Assembly: GCF_001467745.1 (NCBI RefSeq)
Contig: NZ_LNYG01000013.1
Coordinates: 1,481,178-1,545,177, forward strand
DNA: 64,000 bases
Direction of reading: 5' to 3'
Source of the DNA: Legionella jamestowniensis
GTDB taxonomy: Bacteria > Pseudomonadota > Gammaproteobacteria > Legionellales > Legionellaceae
A model generated the notes under the pieces. That model saw nothing but the letters and a program-made list of their open reading frames with translations. It was not told the DNA's origin and did no database searches. Shown here in pieces: positions 10,422-20,402 of this stretch. Positions within the stretch are counted from its first letter, which is position 1. The number at the start of each line of letters is the position of its first letter. The position numbers and the translations under genes are program-made.

Positions 10422-10855
10422 TGAATTTAAATACACTATCTCCAGATCCTGGTTCACGTCCTGGACGAAAGCGCCTTGGTCGAGGAATTGGCTCTGGTTC
10501 AGGTAAAACTTGTGGCAAAGGACATAAAGGTCAAAAGGCTCGTGCGGGCGGATTTCATAAAATTAATTTTGAAGGTGGACAAATGCCTATTCAGCGTCGT
10601 CTACCCAAAATGGGCTTCAAATCCAGAGTTGCACGGACCATCGATCAGGTTACTCTAGCTGAGTTAGTCGCATTAAGCTCAGAAAGTATTAACCTTCAAA
10701 CACTGAAAGACGCAGGCTTGATCAATAAATCCATTAAAGATGTGAAGGTTATTCTTTCAGGTGAGTTGAATGTTCCACTTAAAATAAAGGGATTGCGCGT
10801 AACTAAAGGTGCACGTGCTGCAATTGAAAAAGCTGGTGGCAGTATTGAAGAGTAA
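10421..10855 (+). CDS. rplO: 50S ribosomal protein L15
   Basis: L15 (144 residues) is a late-assembly 50S protein. The Gly/Arg-rich start [25 protein letters not shown] and the [15 protein letters not shown] segment are typical. An in-frame GTG at 10412 exists but ATG 10421 (MNLNTLSP) matches the family. Confidence 0.96.
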   Translation: MNLNTLSPDPGSRPGRKRLGRGIGSGSGKTCGKGHKGQKARAGGFHKINFEGGQMPIQRRLPKMGFKSRVARTIDQVTLAELVALSSESINLQTLKDAGLINKSIKDVKVILSGELNVPLKIKGLRVTKGARAAIEKAGGSIEE

Positions 10856-10857
10856 CT

Positions 10858-12186
10858 ATGAATAACCAAAAGCAAGCATCAAGCCAATCCCGAGGTGGAT
10901 TGGCGGAATTAAAATCGCGGTTGTTATTCGTAATTTTAGGAATATTAGTCTATAGACTAGGTGCACATATTCCAGTACCCGGTTTGGACCCTCAGAAATT
11001 AGCTAATTTTTTTGGTGAGCAACAAAATACAATTTTTGGCTTGTTCAACATGTTTTCTGGTGGTGCTTTATCGCGAGTAACCGTGTTTGCCATAGGAATT
11101 ATGCCCTATATTTCTGCATCAATTATAATACAACTATTTTCCGTTGTTTCGCCAAAACTGGAGCAACTGAAAAAAGAAGGTGAATCAGGACGCAGAAAAA
11201 TTAATCAGTATACACGTTACTTGACACTGGTTTTGGCTATATTTCAATCTCTGGGAATGGCTAGATGGCTTGCAGGTCAACAGATAGCGTTACATGCTGA
11301 TGTATTTTTCTATTTTACTGCTGTAGTTACCTTAGTTACAGGCACAATGTTTTTAATGTGGCTTGGTGAGCAAATAACTGAGAAAGGTGTAGGCAACGGG
11401 ATATCTTTGATTATATTTTCTGGGATTGTATCTAGTATGCCGCATGCGATTGCATCAGTTTTTCAACAAGTAAAAGAAGGACAAATGCAAGCGCTTACAC
11501 TATTGCTGGTTGGTGTAATTGTAGTATTGGTTACTGGGTTTGTTGTCTTTATGGAAAGAGCTCAGCGACGCATACGTGTCAATTATGCACAACGTACTCA
11601 TGGTCGTAAAGTATACGCTGCACAAACTAGCCACTTGCCCTTAAAAATTAATATGTCAGGGGTCATACCGCCAATTTTTGCATCAAGTATTATTTTATTA
11701 CCAGCAACTCTGGCGCAGTTTTTTGCAAAAGGTAAAGGTATGGATTGGTTGGCAGATATAGGGATGGCGCTATCTCCTGGACAACCTCTTTACTTGATTA
11801 TTTACGCGATTGCAATTTTGTTCTTTGCATTCTTTTATGCTGCTTTGGTATTTAATCCCAAAGATACAGCTGATAATTTAAAGAAGTCCGGGGCTTATAT
11901 TCCTGGTATACGCCCTGGTGAGCAAACAACTCGATATATTGATTCAGTAATGACACGCTTAACACTTGTTGGTGCTATATATTTAGTGTTAGTGTGCTTA
12001 TTACCACAGATTTTAATGTTTACCTGGCATGTGCCTTTTTATTTTGGTGGAACCTCGCTGTTAATCATTGTGGTCGTAATTATGGACTTTGTAGCTCAAG
12101 TTCAAGCTCATCTTATGACACAGCAATATGATTCTTTGATGAAGAAAGCCAATTTTAGAGGGACCAAGTTGCCCGGTCTTTTATGA
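10858..12186 (+). CDS. secY: Protein translocase subunit SecY
   Basis: SecY (442 residues) is the channel of the Sec translocon in the inner membrane. About ten hydrophobic segments are visible. Signature segments are [12 protein letters not shown], the [11 protein letters not shown] region of TM2, and the cytosolic loop [10 protein letters not shown]. It follows rplO after two bases, the standard spc position; secE and secG are not in this window. Confidence 0.98.
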   Translation: MNNQKQASSQSRGGLAELKSRLLFVILGILVYRLGAHIPVPGLDPQKLANFFGEQQNTIFGLFNMFSGGALSRVTVFAIGIMPYISASIIIQLFSVVSPKLEQLKKEGESGRRKINQYTRYLTLVLAIFQSLGMARWLAGQQIALHADVFFYFTAVVTLVTGTMFLMWLGEQITEKGVGNGISLIIFSGIVSSMPHAIASVFQQVKEGQMQALTLLLVGVIVVLVTGFVVFMERAQRRIRVNYAQRTHGRKVYAAQTSHLPLKINMSGVIPPIFASSIILLPATLAQFFAKGKGMDWLADIGMALSPGQPLYLIIYAIAILFFAFFYAALVFNPKDTADNLKKSGAYIPGIRPGEQTTRYIDSVMTRLTLVGAIYLVLVCLLPQILMFTWHVPFYFGGTSLLIIVVVIMDFVAQVQAHLMTQQYDSLMKKANFRGTKLPGLL

Positions 12187-12204
12187 TTATTATCGGAGTT
12201 TTTA

Positions 12205-12318
12205 ATGAAAGTTAGAGCATCAGTAAAACGACTCTGTCGTAACTGCAAAATTATTAAACGTAATGGAACTATTCGCGTTATATGCAAAGATGCAAGGCAT
12301 AAACAAAGACAGGGATAA
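12205..12318 (+). CDS. rpmJ: 50S ribosomal protein L36
   Basis: L36 has only 37 residues: it begins [15 protein letters not shown] and ends RHKQRQG. It has the zinc-ribbon set C-x2-C, then C and H (CRNC, ICKDARH), so this is the zinc-binding form. CGGAG at 12194-12198 is the ribosome binding site. It sits 18 bases after secY, as in other gammaproteobacteria. Confidence 0.95.
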   Translation: MKVRASVKRLCRNCKIIKRNGTIRVICKDARHKQRQG

Positions 12319-12398
12319 ATTCTTGCTTGATTTTAGTTCATTATAATAGTATTCTTCTGTCCCTTTCTGACAGAGCAAAATAACGTTCGGAGAGACTA

Positions 12399-12755
12399 AT
12401 GGCTCGTATTGCAGGTGTTAATATACCGGATCACAAACATATTGTGATAGCCCTTACATCGATTTATGGGATTGGCAAAACAACAGCGGCAAATTTATGT
12501 AAAACAGTAGGTGTTGATGCGTCTACAAAAGTATCGCAATTATCTGAGGAAAAACTCGAAGCTTTGCGTACAGAAATCGCCAAGATGACTGTTGAAGGTG
12601 ATTTGCGTCGTGCGGTTAATATGAATATTAAGCGACTTATGGACCTCGGCTGCTACCGTGGACTTCGTCATCGACGTGGTTTGCCATTAAGAGGACAGCG
12701 CACAAAAACAAATGCACGTACTCGAAAAGGTCGACGTAAAGCTAGCAATATCTAA
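12399..12755 (+). CDS. rpsM: 30S ribosomal protein S13
   Basis: S13 (118 residues) is a 30S head protein forming bridges to the 50S subunit. The signature [20 protein letters not shown] and the basic tail [19 protein letters not shown] are present. It opens the alpha operon after an 80-base gap; a TATAAT at 12342-12347 lies in the gap but has no well-spaced -35. Confidence 0.98.
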   Translation: MARIAGVNIPDHKHIVIALTSIYGIGKTTAANLCKTVGVDASTKVSQLSEEKLEALRTEIAKMTVEGDLRRAVNMNIKRLMDLGCYRGLRHRRGLPLRGQRTKTNARTRKGRRKASNI

Positions 12756-12774
12756 TTATATGTAGGAAAACAAG

Positions 12775-13173
12775 ATGGCTATAAATAAGGCAAAGCAGCA
12801 AAAAACTAGAAAGAAGGTAAAAAGAATAGTGTCTGATGGCATTGTTCACATTCATGCTTCTTTTAATAATACCATTGTTACTTTTACTGACCGTCAAGGT
12901 AACGCCTTATGCTGGGCTACTGCTGGTGGCTCAGGTTTTCGTGGCTCAAGAAAAAGCACACCTTATGCTGCTCAGGTTGCAACTGAAAAAGCATCTGCAG
13001 TAGCAAAGGAATATGGTATGAAATCTGTAGCTGTATTCATTGATGGTCCTGGGCCAGGTCGCGAATCAACTATTCGTGAACTGATTTCACAGGATTTTAA
13101 AATTGTAGAAATAACTGATGTGACTGGCATACCTCATAATGGATGTAAGCCACCTAAAAAACGTCGTGTATAA
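12775..13173 (+). CDS. rpsK: 30S ribosomal protein S11
   Basis: S11 (132 residues) lies on the 30S platform. [19 protein letters not shown] and the C-terminal [13 protein letters not shown] are family signatures. It is a normal-length member of the alpha operon. Confidence 0.98.
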   Translation: MAINKAKQQKTRKKVKRIVSDGIVHIHASFNNTIVTFTDRQGNALCWATAGGSGFRGSRKSTPYAAQVATEKASAVAKEYGMKSVAVFIDGPGPGRESTIRELISQDFKIVEITDVTGIPHNGCKPPKKRRV

Positions 13174-13188
13174 GTTCAGGAGTTTTTA

Positions 13189-13809
13189 ATGGCTAGATAC
13201 CTTGGTCCAAAATGTAAATTATCACGTAGAGAAGGCACCGATTTATTCTTAAAAAGTGGTGTTCGCGACCATAAATCAAAGTGTAAATCTGAAAAGTTAC
13301 CAGGACAACATGGCGCTAACAAGCCTCGTCTAAGTGACTATGGTGTTCAATTGCGTGAAAAGCAAAAAATTAGACGTCTTTATGGCATTCTGGAAAAGCA
13401 ATTTCATAACTATTATAAAAAGGCTGCTAGACAATCTGGTTCTACTGGTGAAAACTTAATGGTTCTTCTGGAAAGACGTCTTGACAATGTTGTGTATAGA
13501 ATGGGTTTTGCCAGCACTCGCGCCGAGGCTAGGCAATTAGTTGCACACAAGGCGATATTGGTTAATGAGCAGGTAGTTAATATTCCATCTTACTTGGTGA
13601 ACCCTGGTGATGTTGTTTCTATACGTCAAAAGGCTAAAGGGCAAGGTCGAATTCAGGCTGCGGTTGCGCTTTCTGAACAACGCGCTCCTTGTGACTGGTT
13701 AACTGTTGATTCAAGTGCTTTTAAAGGTACTTTTTCAACTGCACCAACATTGAATGATTTATCTGCCTATTATAACGTTAATTTAGTTGTAGAACTTTAC
13801 TCTAAGTAA
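13189..13809 (+). CDS. rpsD: 30S ribosomal protein S4
   Basis: S4 (206 residues) nucleates 30S assembly and in E. coli represses the alpha operon. The start [20 protein letters not shown] and the S4 RNA-binding domain ([25 protein letters not shown], about residues 95-119) are clear. CAGGAG at 13177-13182 is the ribosome binding site. Confidence 0.98.
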   Translation: MARYLGPKCKLSRREGTDLFLKSGVRDHKSKCKSEKLPGQHGANKPRLSDYGVQLREKQKIRRLYGILEKQFHNYYKKAARQSGSTGENLMVLLERRLDNVVYRMGFASTRAEARQLVAHKAILVNEQVVNIPSYLVNPGDVVSIRQKAKGQGRIQAAVALSEQRAPCDWLTVDSSAFKGTFSTAPTLNDLSAYYNVNLVVELYSK

Positions 13810-13826
13810 GCTCGGAGACAAACCGA

Positions 13827-14813
13827 ATGGACATACAAGAAATGATGACGCCATCTGTACTTAAAGTAGATGCTAAGTCGCCTTACCACTCACGAGTCGT
13901 TCTTGAGCCTTTAGAGCGTGGCTATGGTCATACCCTCGGTAATGCGCTAAGACGAATTCTCTTATCATCTATGCCAGGTTATGCAATTACCGAAGTATCC
14001 ATTGATGGCGTGCTGCATGAATACAGTACTATTGAGGGTGTTCAGGAAGATGTTGTAGACATCCTCTTAAACTTGAAACAAGTTGCTATTAAGCTTACAA
14101 CTGGTAAGGAAGCTACTTTAACTTTAAGCAAACAAGGTCCATGTCAGGTAACGGCAGGTGATATCCAATTAACTCATGGTCAGGAAATTATTAACCCTGA
14201 ATTAGTTATTGCTACATTAAATGAAAATGGTAAATTGAATATGACCTTAAAGGTAGAAAAAGGTGTTGGATTCCATTCTACCGATTCTTTTGTCAGAACT
14301 TTCGATGATGAAATTGAACAAAAATCAGTTGGTAAATTGAAACTAGACAATACTTTTTCACCTGTCAAAAAAGTTGCTTACTTTGTTGATAGTGCACGTG
14401 TTGAAAATAGAACGGACTTAGATAAGTTAACTATTGATTTAGAAACTGATGGTACACTTGATCCGGAGGAGGCTATTCGTATTTCTGCCTCTATATTGCA
14501 ACGTCAGTTACATGCTTTTGTTGACATGAAGTTTGAAGAGTCTCGTACTGACAATAAGGAACGAAATGACTTCGATCCTATTTTGCTAAGACCGGTTGAT
14601 GATTTGGAACTTACTGTACGTTCCGCAAACTGTCTAAAAGCAGAAAATATTTATTATATTGGTGATTTGGTTCAAAAAACTGAAAATGAACTGTTAAAAA
14701 CACCAAATTTAGGAAAAAAATCTCTCACAGAAATTAAAGACGTACTTGCTTCACGCTCTTTATCTCTGGGAATGAAGCTTGAAAATTGGCCGCCAGCAAA
14801 TCTTGGCGAGTAA
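13827..14813 (+). CDS. rpoA: RNA polymerase alpha subunit
   Basis: RpoA (328 residues) is the assembly platform of RNA polymerase. The N-terminal dimerisation domain carries [20 protein letters not shown] (about residues 32-51). The C-terminal domain that binds UP elements and activators includes [19 protein letters not shown] and LGKKSLTEI. Position between rpsD and rplQ is standard. Confidence 0.98.
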   Translation: MDIQEMMTPSVLKVDAKSPYHSRVVLEPLERGYGHTLGNALRRILLSSMPGYAITEVSIDGVLHEYSTIEGVQEDVVDILLNLKQVAIKLTTGKEATLTLSKQGPCQVTAGDIQLTHGQEIINPELVIATLNENGKLNMTLKVEKGVGFHSTDSFVRTFDDEIEQKSVGKLKLDNTFSPVKKVAYFVDSARVENRTDLDKLTIDLETDGTLDPEEAIRISASILQRQLHAFVDMKFEESRTDNKERNDFDPILLRPVDDLELTVRSANCLKAENIYYIGDLVQKTENELLKTPNLGKKSLTEIKDVLASRSLSLGMKLENWPPANLGE

Positions 14814-14829
14814 TATTTAGGAGTTTGTT

Positions 14830-15207
14830 ATGCGTCACCGTAATTCAGGCCGTAGTTTTAGCCGTACAAGTAGCCATAGAAAGGCGATGTTTTCCAACAT
14901 GTGCACTTCATTAATAGAGCATGAGTTGATTAAAACCACATTGCCAAAGGCAAAAGAGCTACGACGATATATCGAGCCTCTGATCACTGTCAGTAAAAAG
15001 GACTCTGTTGCCTCAAGACGTTATGTTTTTGACCGATTACGCTCTAAAGGTGCTGTCGGAAAATTATTCACGATTTTAGGCCCCCGTTATGTAGAACGTC
15101 CAGGAGGCTATGTAAGAGTTTTAAAGTGTGGCTATCGTCCTGGCGATAACGCGCCCATGGCTATCGTGGAATTGGTTGATAGACCCATGGAAGAAGCTGA
15201 AGATTGA
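14830..15207 (+). CDS. rplQ: 50S ribosomal protein L17
   Basis: L17 (125 residues) surrounds the exit tunnel. The start [21 protein letters not shown] and the [20 protein letters not shown] segment are diagnostic. It is the last gene of the alpha operon, with an intrinsic terminator 19 bases after its stop. Confidence 0.98.
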   Translation: MRHRNSGRSFSRTSSHRKAMFSNMCTSLIEHELIKTTLPKAKELRRYIEPLITVSKKDSVASRRYVFDRLRSKGAVGKLFTILGPRYVERPGGYVRVLKCGYRPGDNAPMAIVELVDRPMEEAED

Positions 15208-15226
15208 CTTTATGATTAACAGAAAC

Positions 15227-15248
15227 GCCCGCTTATGCGGGCTTTTTT
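15227..15248 (+). terminator. Intrinsic terminator of the alpha operon
   Basis: A perfect six-pair GC stem (GCCCGC, loop TTAT, GCGGGC) is followed immediately by six T residues. It lies just after rplQ and is the clearest intrinsic terminator in the window. Confidence 0.93.
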
Positions 15249-15416
15249 GTTAATTGCAACATAATCGATTTATATATTCAATTAGTTTCATAAGTTGAAA
15301 TAAAGTGATGCATGAGTTGTAAGCAATTTGTTAAAATGATAATAGAGTGCTTATTTTTTTTATTTGCTAAATCCTGATAAAGAAATATTAATAACTCGTA
15401 AAATGAACTTACACCA

Positions 15417-15749
15417 ATGCTTAATAGAGCTAGAAAGGCGAAGGTCAAGAACGCTCTAAGACTCTTTACCGGTATGCAATTCACTCTCTATATCTTACCC
15501 GGGCTCGAGAAGCAATGTCAGGATATGTTAGAAGAAATTGAGGTACACTTAGTAAACGAGAAAATTAAAGCGGGTACCGTTCATCCGACGGATAGGAGAA
15601 TTGGAGTTTATAGTTCCATTCGTCATCCTGGTAAAACATATTATCATAAAGCAACAGATCCAAAACTGGAAACTTATAATCCTGATAATATTGACGATCC
15701 ATTCAGTTTCCTTAAAAACGCTTTCTTCCACGGAAATCATGCAAGATGA
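15417..15749 (+). pseudogene. 5' part of a probably frameshifted gene
   Basis: This frame codes 110 residues (MLNRARKAKVKNALRLF to FHGNHAR) with normal codon use but no family I recognise. The next fragment overlaps its end in another frame. A one-base change in the A5 run at 15714-15718 would join both into one protein of about 191 residues, passing from PFSFLK to TLSSTEIMQ. There is no good ribosome binding site at 15417, and another ATG at 15403 lies in the frame of the second fragment. I read this as a broken gene or a sequencing indel, possibly an effector relic. Confidence 0.5.
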
Positions 15750-15993
15750 AGAGGTTAAGGCGATTCTTAAACAAACAACTAGTACTCAGGGTCTAGTAGC
15801 TTTGTTAAAAACAAAAAAATTTATTGCGCCATTGGCATTCAAGGCACTTGCTGGACAGAAGGAAAATATTGTTAGCTATATAAAAACAGTCCCTTTAGAG
15901 TCTCGACGAGAACTAATAGATGAATGTTTAGATAAATCTACAAATTTAGGTGCATTGTTTAGAGTACAGCGTGGTTTTTTACTCCCAAGCTAG
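15739..15993 (+). pseudogene. 3' part of a probably frameshifted gene
   Basis: This frame codes 84 residues from ATG 15739 (MQDEEVKAILKQTTS) to RVQRGFLLPS. It overlaps the previous fragment by 11 bases and has no clear ribosome binding site. The frame stays open upstream, as expected for one original gene with an indel at 15714-15718. An alternative is a translationally coupled small protein. The function is unknown. Confidence 0.45.
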
Positions 15994-16061
15994 GGAGGGG
16001 AACATTGAAACAAATAGAAAGGATTAATTTAACAATAAAAAGTAACACACTAGAGCATTTT

Positions 16062-16097
16062 AAAAATGCACCTTGATGCCCATTAAAGTCATCAAGG
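16062..16097 (-). terminator. Probable intrinsic terminator of ssb
   Basis: Read on the minus strand, an eight-pair stem (CCTTGATG and CATCAAGG with an 11-base loop) is followed after three bases by TTTTT. It lies 44 bases downstream of the ssb stop. Confidence 0.55.
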
Positions 16098-16140
16098 TTG
16101 CAAGGCGGTTTAGTGAAGCATAAATTTCCTGATATTTAGT

Positions 16141-16611
16141 TTAAAACGGAATATCATCATCTAATTCTTCAAATGCTTCTTGAGGTGCTTGGGTAGCTTG
16201 TGGCTTACGGTTCATACCCTGATTCATTGGTGCCCCAGCAGCGGCCGGCATCTCGTCAAAACCTGATGAACCAGACTTGGCATCCAGCATTTGAAGATCA
16301 CTCGCTACAATTTCTGTAGTATAGCGATCTTGTCCTTGTTGATCTTGCCACTTTCTAGTACGTAAACTGCCTTCAACATAAAGTTTAGATCCCTTGCGAA
16401 CATATTCGCCAGCTATTTCACCTAAACGGTTAAAGCAAACCACGCGGTGCCACTCTGTACGTTCCTGTTTATCGCCAGTTTGTTTGTCTTTCCATGTTTC
16501 GCTAGTTGCAAGCGATATTGTTGTTACGGCATTGCCGTTGGGCATATATCTGACATCGGGATCTACCCCGACATTGCCTATTAGAATTACTTTATTAATG
16601 CCACGTGCCAT
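16141..16611 (-). CDS. ssb: Single-stranded DNA-binding protein
   Basis: SSB (156 residues) coats single-stranded DNA in replication, repair and recombination. The OB-fold occupies about residues 1-112 (start [58 protein letters not shown]). A Gln/Pro/Gly-rich linker follows, and the tip EELDDDIPF is the acidic tail that binds partner proteins. It stands alone, transcribed toward rplQ. Confidence 0.97.
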   Translation of the reverse strand: MARGINKVILIGNVGVDPDVRYMPNGNAVTTISLATSETWKDKQTGDKQERTEWHRVVCFNRLGEIAGEYVRKGSKLYVEGSLRTRKWQDQQGQDRYTTEIVASDLQMLDAKSGSSGFDEMPAAAGAPMNQGMNRKPQATQAPQEAFEELDDDIPF

Positions 16612-16744
16612 GCTTTAGTCTCCTGTATGCGAAAGTTAGAGCAGAATTATAACTAATCTGAGGCCGATTGCGTAGGCGTGAGAGAAGTTTCATTCAAGCT
16701 AGTATAATTCTAACCAGTTATAATCCATAATTGAATTTTTTAGT

Positions 16745-18106
16745 CTATTTTTGTGCTTGTTCTAGAAGCTTTACTGCACTACCTTCTTGATAGGTAGCCT
16801 TATCGACCCGTAAATAAATAACTTGCTCTGCTTGTGAAATGTTTACATCACAAACTCCACGTAGGCTTTTTAACTGAGATAATAATTGATGAATATTATT
16901 AACGCCTGCAGGATAAGTTAGAATCAGTGTGGATAAATAAATTTCAGGTTTCATAAAAAAAGAAGTCGTAAACCATAGTCCACCTAAAAAAGCATTCACC
17001 ATAAAAATTACCATGCTCCCACCTAGCTGATACAAAATACCGGCAAGGGCGCCTCCTGCGAAAATCCCCAAAAACTGGCTACTGGAATAAACTCCCATTG
17101 CCGTCCCTTTACTCATTGGATCCGATTGTTTGGAGATTAAGGATGGCAAGGTGGCCTCAAGAATATTGAAAGCAATGAAATAAATAAACATCAAAATCCA
17201 TAATATCAGCCACTGATGGTTCATAAAAGCTAAAAAAAGCTGCATTAGACTAACTGCAAATACGGAACTTGTAAAAACAAGTTTCATTTTCCGCTTTTTT
17301 TCAGCCAAAAGAATAAAAGGTATCATGAAAATAAAGGAAAAAAACATTAGTGGTAAATAAAAATGCCACTGTTGAGCCAAATGCTGTTGTTCAATTTGTT
17401 GTTGTAAAAGTAAGGGAATCACAAAAAAGGTAGAGGTTAAAATATAATGTTGCAAAAATATTCCTATGTTCAACCGTTGTAAATGGGGATTGGATAATAC
17501 GAGTTTAAGAAGAGAAGGATTGGCTTCGCTATCAACATGGAAACTTTCCTTTCGTGGTGTTGGGATGACAACATGTAATAGATAAAGGCCGATTAAGGCG
17601 AGAAATGTGGTTAAATAAAAAATGCCAGCTAAACCAAAATGGTGGGTAATGGCAGGACTTACAACCATGGCTAGGCTAAACGACAATCCTATGGTCATAC
17701 CAATTACAGCCATGGCTCTTGTTCGGTACTCATCTGGTGTTAAATCAGCCATAAGCGCAATAAGCACACTACCAATTGCCCCTGTGCCCTGTAAGACTCT
17801 CGCAACTATCATTGTATAAATTGAATGGCTTAAAGCACCGATTAAACTGCCACAAGCAAAAATAATCAAACCTATCGTGAGGATTGGTTTACGGCCAAAC
17901 CGATCGGAAAGCATGCCAAAGGGCATTTGCAACAATCCCTGGCTTAAACCATAACTCCCCAAAGCAAAACCGATTAAGGTAGGAGTTGCCCCTTCAAGTT
18001 TACCAGCAAATACAGTAAACACTGGTATCAGCATAAACAAGCCAAGCATACGAAATGAAAAAATAGCGGCAATGGGAAAAACCGCTTTTAACCAAGAGTG
18101 TTTCAT
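16745..18106 (-). CDS. MFS transporter with a C-terminal soluble domain
   Basis: This is a 453-residue major facilitator protein with about 12 hydrophobic segments. The motif A signature GMLSDRFGRKPIL lies near residues 59-71 in the loop after TM2, as in drug-efflux type carriers. After the last membrane segment (about residue 385) there is an extra domain of some 60 residues (LILTYPAGVNNIHQLLSQL onward) with a beta-alpha-beta look. Substrate is unknown. ATG 18106 is chosen; a TTG at 18115 has the better-placed AAAAGG. It is divergent from fabL. Confidence 0.88.
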   Translation of the reverse strand: MKHSWLKAVFPIAAIFSFRMLGLFMLIPVFTVFAGKLEGATPTLIGFALGSYGLSQGLLQMPFGMLSDRFGRKPILTIGLIIFACGSLIGALSHSIYTMIVARVLQGTGAIGSVLIALMADLTPDEYRTRAMAVIGMTIGLSFSLAMVVSPAITHHFGLAGIFYLTTFLALIGLYLLHVVIPTPRKESFHVDSEANPSLLKLVLSNPHLQRLNIGIFLQHYILTSTFFVIPLLLQQQIEQQHLAQQWHFYLPLMFFSFIFMIPFILLAEKKRKMKLVFTSSVFAVSLMQLFLAFMNHQWLILWILMFIYFIAFNILEATLPSLISKQSDPMSKGTAMGVYSSSQFLGIFAGGALAGILYQLGGSMVIFMVNAFLGGLWFTTSFFMKPEIYLSTLILTYPAGVNNIHQLLSQLKSLRGVCDVNISQAEQVIYLRVDKATYQEGSAVKLLEQAQK

Positions 18107-18209
18107 TAACAACAATGCCTTTTAATAATGTTTGCTGATGGTACAAAGTTAGCGTTAGGGAGACAAGAATATTATAAGCAGAAAATATAAATATAATATA
18201 TTATAGGAT

Positions 18210-18238
18210 TTGACAGACAGGTCTATTCACTGTACTTT
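18210..18238 (+). promoter_or_regulatory. Sigma70-type promoter for fabL
   Basis: A perfect -35 TTGACA (18210-18215) is followed after 17 bases by TACTTT (18233-18238), a weak -10. It lies 33 bases before the fabL start in the divergent region with the MFS gene. Confidence 0.5.
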
Positions 18239-18270
18239 TGATGCATTTTTTATCCAGAGGAAAAGGTTAA

Positions 18271-19026
18271 ATGAGTGGTGTATTGGCTAACAAAGTGGCG
18301 TTGATAACCGGTGGGGCGCGGGGCATTGGTAAAGCGACCGCTTTAAAATTAGCACAAGCCGGCAGTGACATTGCTATTGTTTATTATAATAGTTCAGACG
18401 AAGCTCAACACCTGGTTGAAGAAATTCAGCAAATGGGGCGCAAAGCGGTTGCATTACAGGCAAATGTTGCTGATCACCAGTCCGTGAAAGAAATGTTTGT
18501 GCAATTTCGAGAACATTTCTCTGTACTTCATTTTTTAATCAGTAACGCGGCCAGTGGTGTCTTGAAACCAGCATTAAAGATGTCTACCAAACATTGGCGT
18601 TGGTGTTTGGAAACCAATGCGTTGGCACTCAATCACCTGGTGGTTGAGGGGCGGGACTTGATGCCCCCTCAGAGCCGTGTTATTGCTCTATCAAGTTTAG
18701 GATCACATCGGGCGATTCCCAATTATGCCTTTATTGGTGCCTCCAAAGCTGCTTTGGAAGCGCTGGTTCGCTCCTTAAGTCTTGAATTAGCGGAATTTGG
18801 TATTACTGTTAATACCGTTTCAGCGGGTGTGGTTGACACGGATGCATTAAAGCACTTCCCTAACCGTCAGCAGCTATTAGATGAATATCATGCTCATGCT
18901 TTATCAGCTGAGCCTCTCATGCCAGAGCATGTAGCCGATGCTATTTACCTTCTCTGTTTGCCGGAAGCAAAAATGATTAATGCTCATACTTTATTTGTAG
19001 ATGCAGGCTATAGTCGAGTTGGATAA
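18271..19026 (+). CDS. fabL: Enoyl-ACP reductase, FabL-type short-chain dehydrogenase
   Basis: This 251-residue SDR protein probably reduces enoyl-ACP with NADPH in the last step of fatty acid elongation. The cofactor motif TGGARGIG is at residues 13-20. The active site has Tyr152 and Lys159 with six residues between them; Y-x6-K is the pattern of enoyl-ACP reductases (FabL, FabI), unlike Y-x3-K of ordinary SDRs. GAGGAAAAGG at 18257-18266 gives a strong ribosome binding site. It lies near, but not in, the lipid A acyl chain operon. FabL identity is inference from motif and overall similarity. Confidence 0.8.
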   Translation: MSGVLANKVALITGGARGIGKATALKLAQAGSDIAIVYYNSSDEAQHLVEEIQQMGRKAVALQANVADHQSVKEMFVQFREHFSVLHFLISNAASGVLKPALKMSTKHWRWCLETNALALNHLVVEGRDLMPPQSRVIALSSLGSHRAIPNYAFIGASKAALEALVRSLSLELAEFGITVNTVSAGVVDTDALKHFPNRQQLLDEYHAHALSAEPLMPEHVADAIYLLCLPEAKMINAHTLFVDAGYSRVG

Positions 19027-19031
19027 GGGAT

Positions 19032-19051
19032 CACGCAAGTGCTCTTGCGTG
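19032..19051 (+). terminator. Terminator-like hairpin between convergent genes
   Basis: CACGCAAG and CTTGCGTG form a perfect eight-pair stem with loop TGCT, followed by TTCCTT. It lies between the stops of fabL and the kinase-like gene and may serve both strands. The T-run is weak. Confidence 0.55.
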
Positions 19052-19055
19052 TTCC

Positions 19056-20231
19056 TTAAATAAAGCCGTAATAGGCATTATAGGCTTCCGCATCTTCATC
19101 ATAATATTTGTTAGCGTTATTATTTGAAAGTTCTTCAGATGGAGTCTCGTTAGTTTCGCTATCGTTTACTGGAAGTGCAGAGCTGACAGAACTTGTAAAT
19201 GCAATTTTGTCAGGATTAGGTATGGGGATTAAGTTTTTAGCTAAGTCATCTAGAATGGTTAGAATTTGAGTAATATCGGGTCTTTCAAATGCATCTTCAT
19301 ACATCATACTACGTAACAAGAGCCTAATCTCCTGATGACACGTCGGAATTTCATCCATGCGTGAGAATAAGGTGGCAAAGGAAGGGTGTTTGGCAGTCCA
19401 AATGACATCGGCAGGTCGAAAATCAGGATTGCGAAACATATCATCCCCCCATAGAAGCATTAGTACCCTACCTAAGGCATAAATATCTGTTTTAGCCGTG
19501 CTGTTCTCATAGAGGGAATAGCATTCAGGGGCTGCATAAGGAATAGCGCCATGATGTTCGCTAGAATCATCATAGCCTTTAGGTATTGCAAATGCCGCAT
19601 CGATAAAATGGGTAACGAATTGCTCGTTGATTAAAATATTTCCAGGATTGATATCACGATGGATTAAACCTTTTTCCAGGATTTGCTCTTTATAGGTTTG
19701 CACTAAAATACGGGTTAAGTTATATCTTTGCTGGATAGTGAGCTGATTGGCTTCAATTAATAGCTTAAGAGGCACCCCGGGTAGTTTACGCATGGTGATA
19801 TAGCTTTGCGTATCATCAACGGTCAGGGGCTTACAATGAAAAAATCCCAAATTGGTTAAATTACTAACCTCTTTTTCGGCTTGCTCCTTGGAAACATATT
19901 TTAAAGGTTGTGCCTTGACCAGACGTTGTTTTTCTTCAGGTTTAATTTTGGTAATTAATGCGTTGTCTTCAAACACCAGCGTGGATAAACTTAAATAAAG
20001 CTCACCAAAACACCCTTTGCCGTAAAGATTGTCATCAAGAACTTCATAGATATTTTTGGTGGCGTCGGAGTTTAAGTGCATGATGACACGATGACTAAGA
20101 ATAATTTCCTTATCATTGAGCCAATGAGAACCTTTCGCAAAAGTAGTTTTGTTTTTATTCGCCATTAAAAGATTAGCTAATAAGGAGCGTGTAGTGGGTG
20201 TTAAATTAAGTAAATCGATAATTTGAGCCAT
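19056..20231 (-). CDS. Protein kinase-like protein, candidate Dot/Icm effector
   Basis: This 391-residue protein has a eukaryotic-like Ser/Thr kinase fold. A glycine loop (YGKGCFGELYLS) is near residue 70, a VKAQ Lys and a downstream Glu helix follow, the catalytic loop HRDINPGN is at 191-198, and the APE-like YAAPEC and DIYALGRVL segments come later. The metal-binding DFG motif is replaced by Asp211-Ala-Ala. It has no signal peptide or membrane segment. Legionella secretes several kinases (LegK family), so an effector role is plausible but unproven. ATG 20231 is chosen over TTG 20243. Confidence 0.75.
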   Translation of the reverse strand: MAQIIDLLNLTPTTRSLLANLLMANKNKTTFAKGSHWLNDKEIILSHRVIMHLNSDATKNIYEVLDDNLYGKGCFGELYLSLSTLVFEDNALITKIKPEEKQRLVKAQPLKYVSKEQAEKEVSNLTNLGFFHCKPLTVDDTQSYITMRKLPGVPLKLLIEANQLTIQQRYNLTRILVQTYKEQILEKGLIHRDINPGNILINEQFVTHFIDAAFAIPKGYDDSSEHHGAIPYAAPECYSLYENSTAKTDIYALGRVLMLLWGDDMFRNPDFRPADVIWTAKHPSFATLFSRMDEIPTCHQEIRLLLRSMMYEDAFERPDITQILTILDDLAKNLIPIPNPDKIAFTSSVSSALPVNDSETNETPSEELSNNNANKYYDEDAEAYNAYYGFI

Positions 20232-20309
20232 AAGAGAACACAAACTTAAACAAAGGTGAGTTATTTTATCATAAATTGATTAAATATAGAACATCAAATG
20301 GATTTAGGT

Positions 20310-20329
20310 GCCGCGGTAATAACCGCGGC
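20310..20329. repeat. GC-rich perfect hairpin
   Basis: GCCGCGGT and ACCGCGGC form a perfect eight-pair stem with loop AATA in an AT-rich gap between the toroid gene and the kinase-like gene. No T-run follows on either strand, so it is not a typical terminator. It may be a member of a palindromic intergenic repeat family or an operator. Confidence 0.5.
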
Positions 20330-20402
20330 CAAGAAAGACCCACTGTCAATTATTTAAAATTTAACCGTTGCTTAGCGAAACCGATTATATTTTCTATCGA
20401 AC

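Noticed and set aside
12327..12347. Promoter for the alpha operon with TATAAT at 12342
   Set aside because: No -35 lies at usual spacing (TTGATT is nine bases away, TTGCTT thirteen), so I do not call it.
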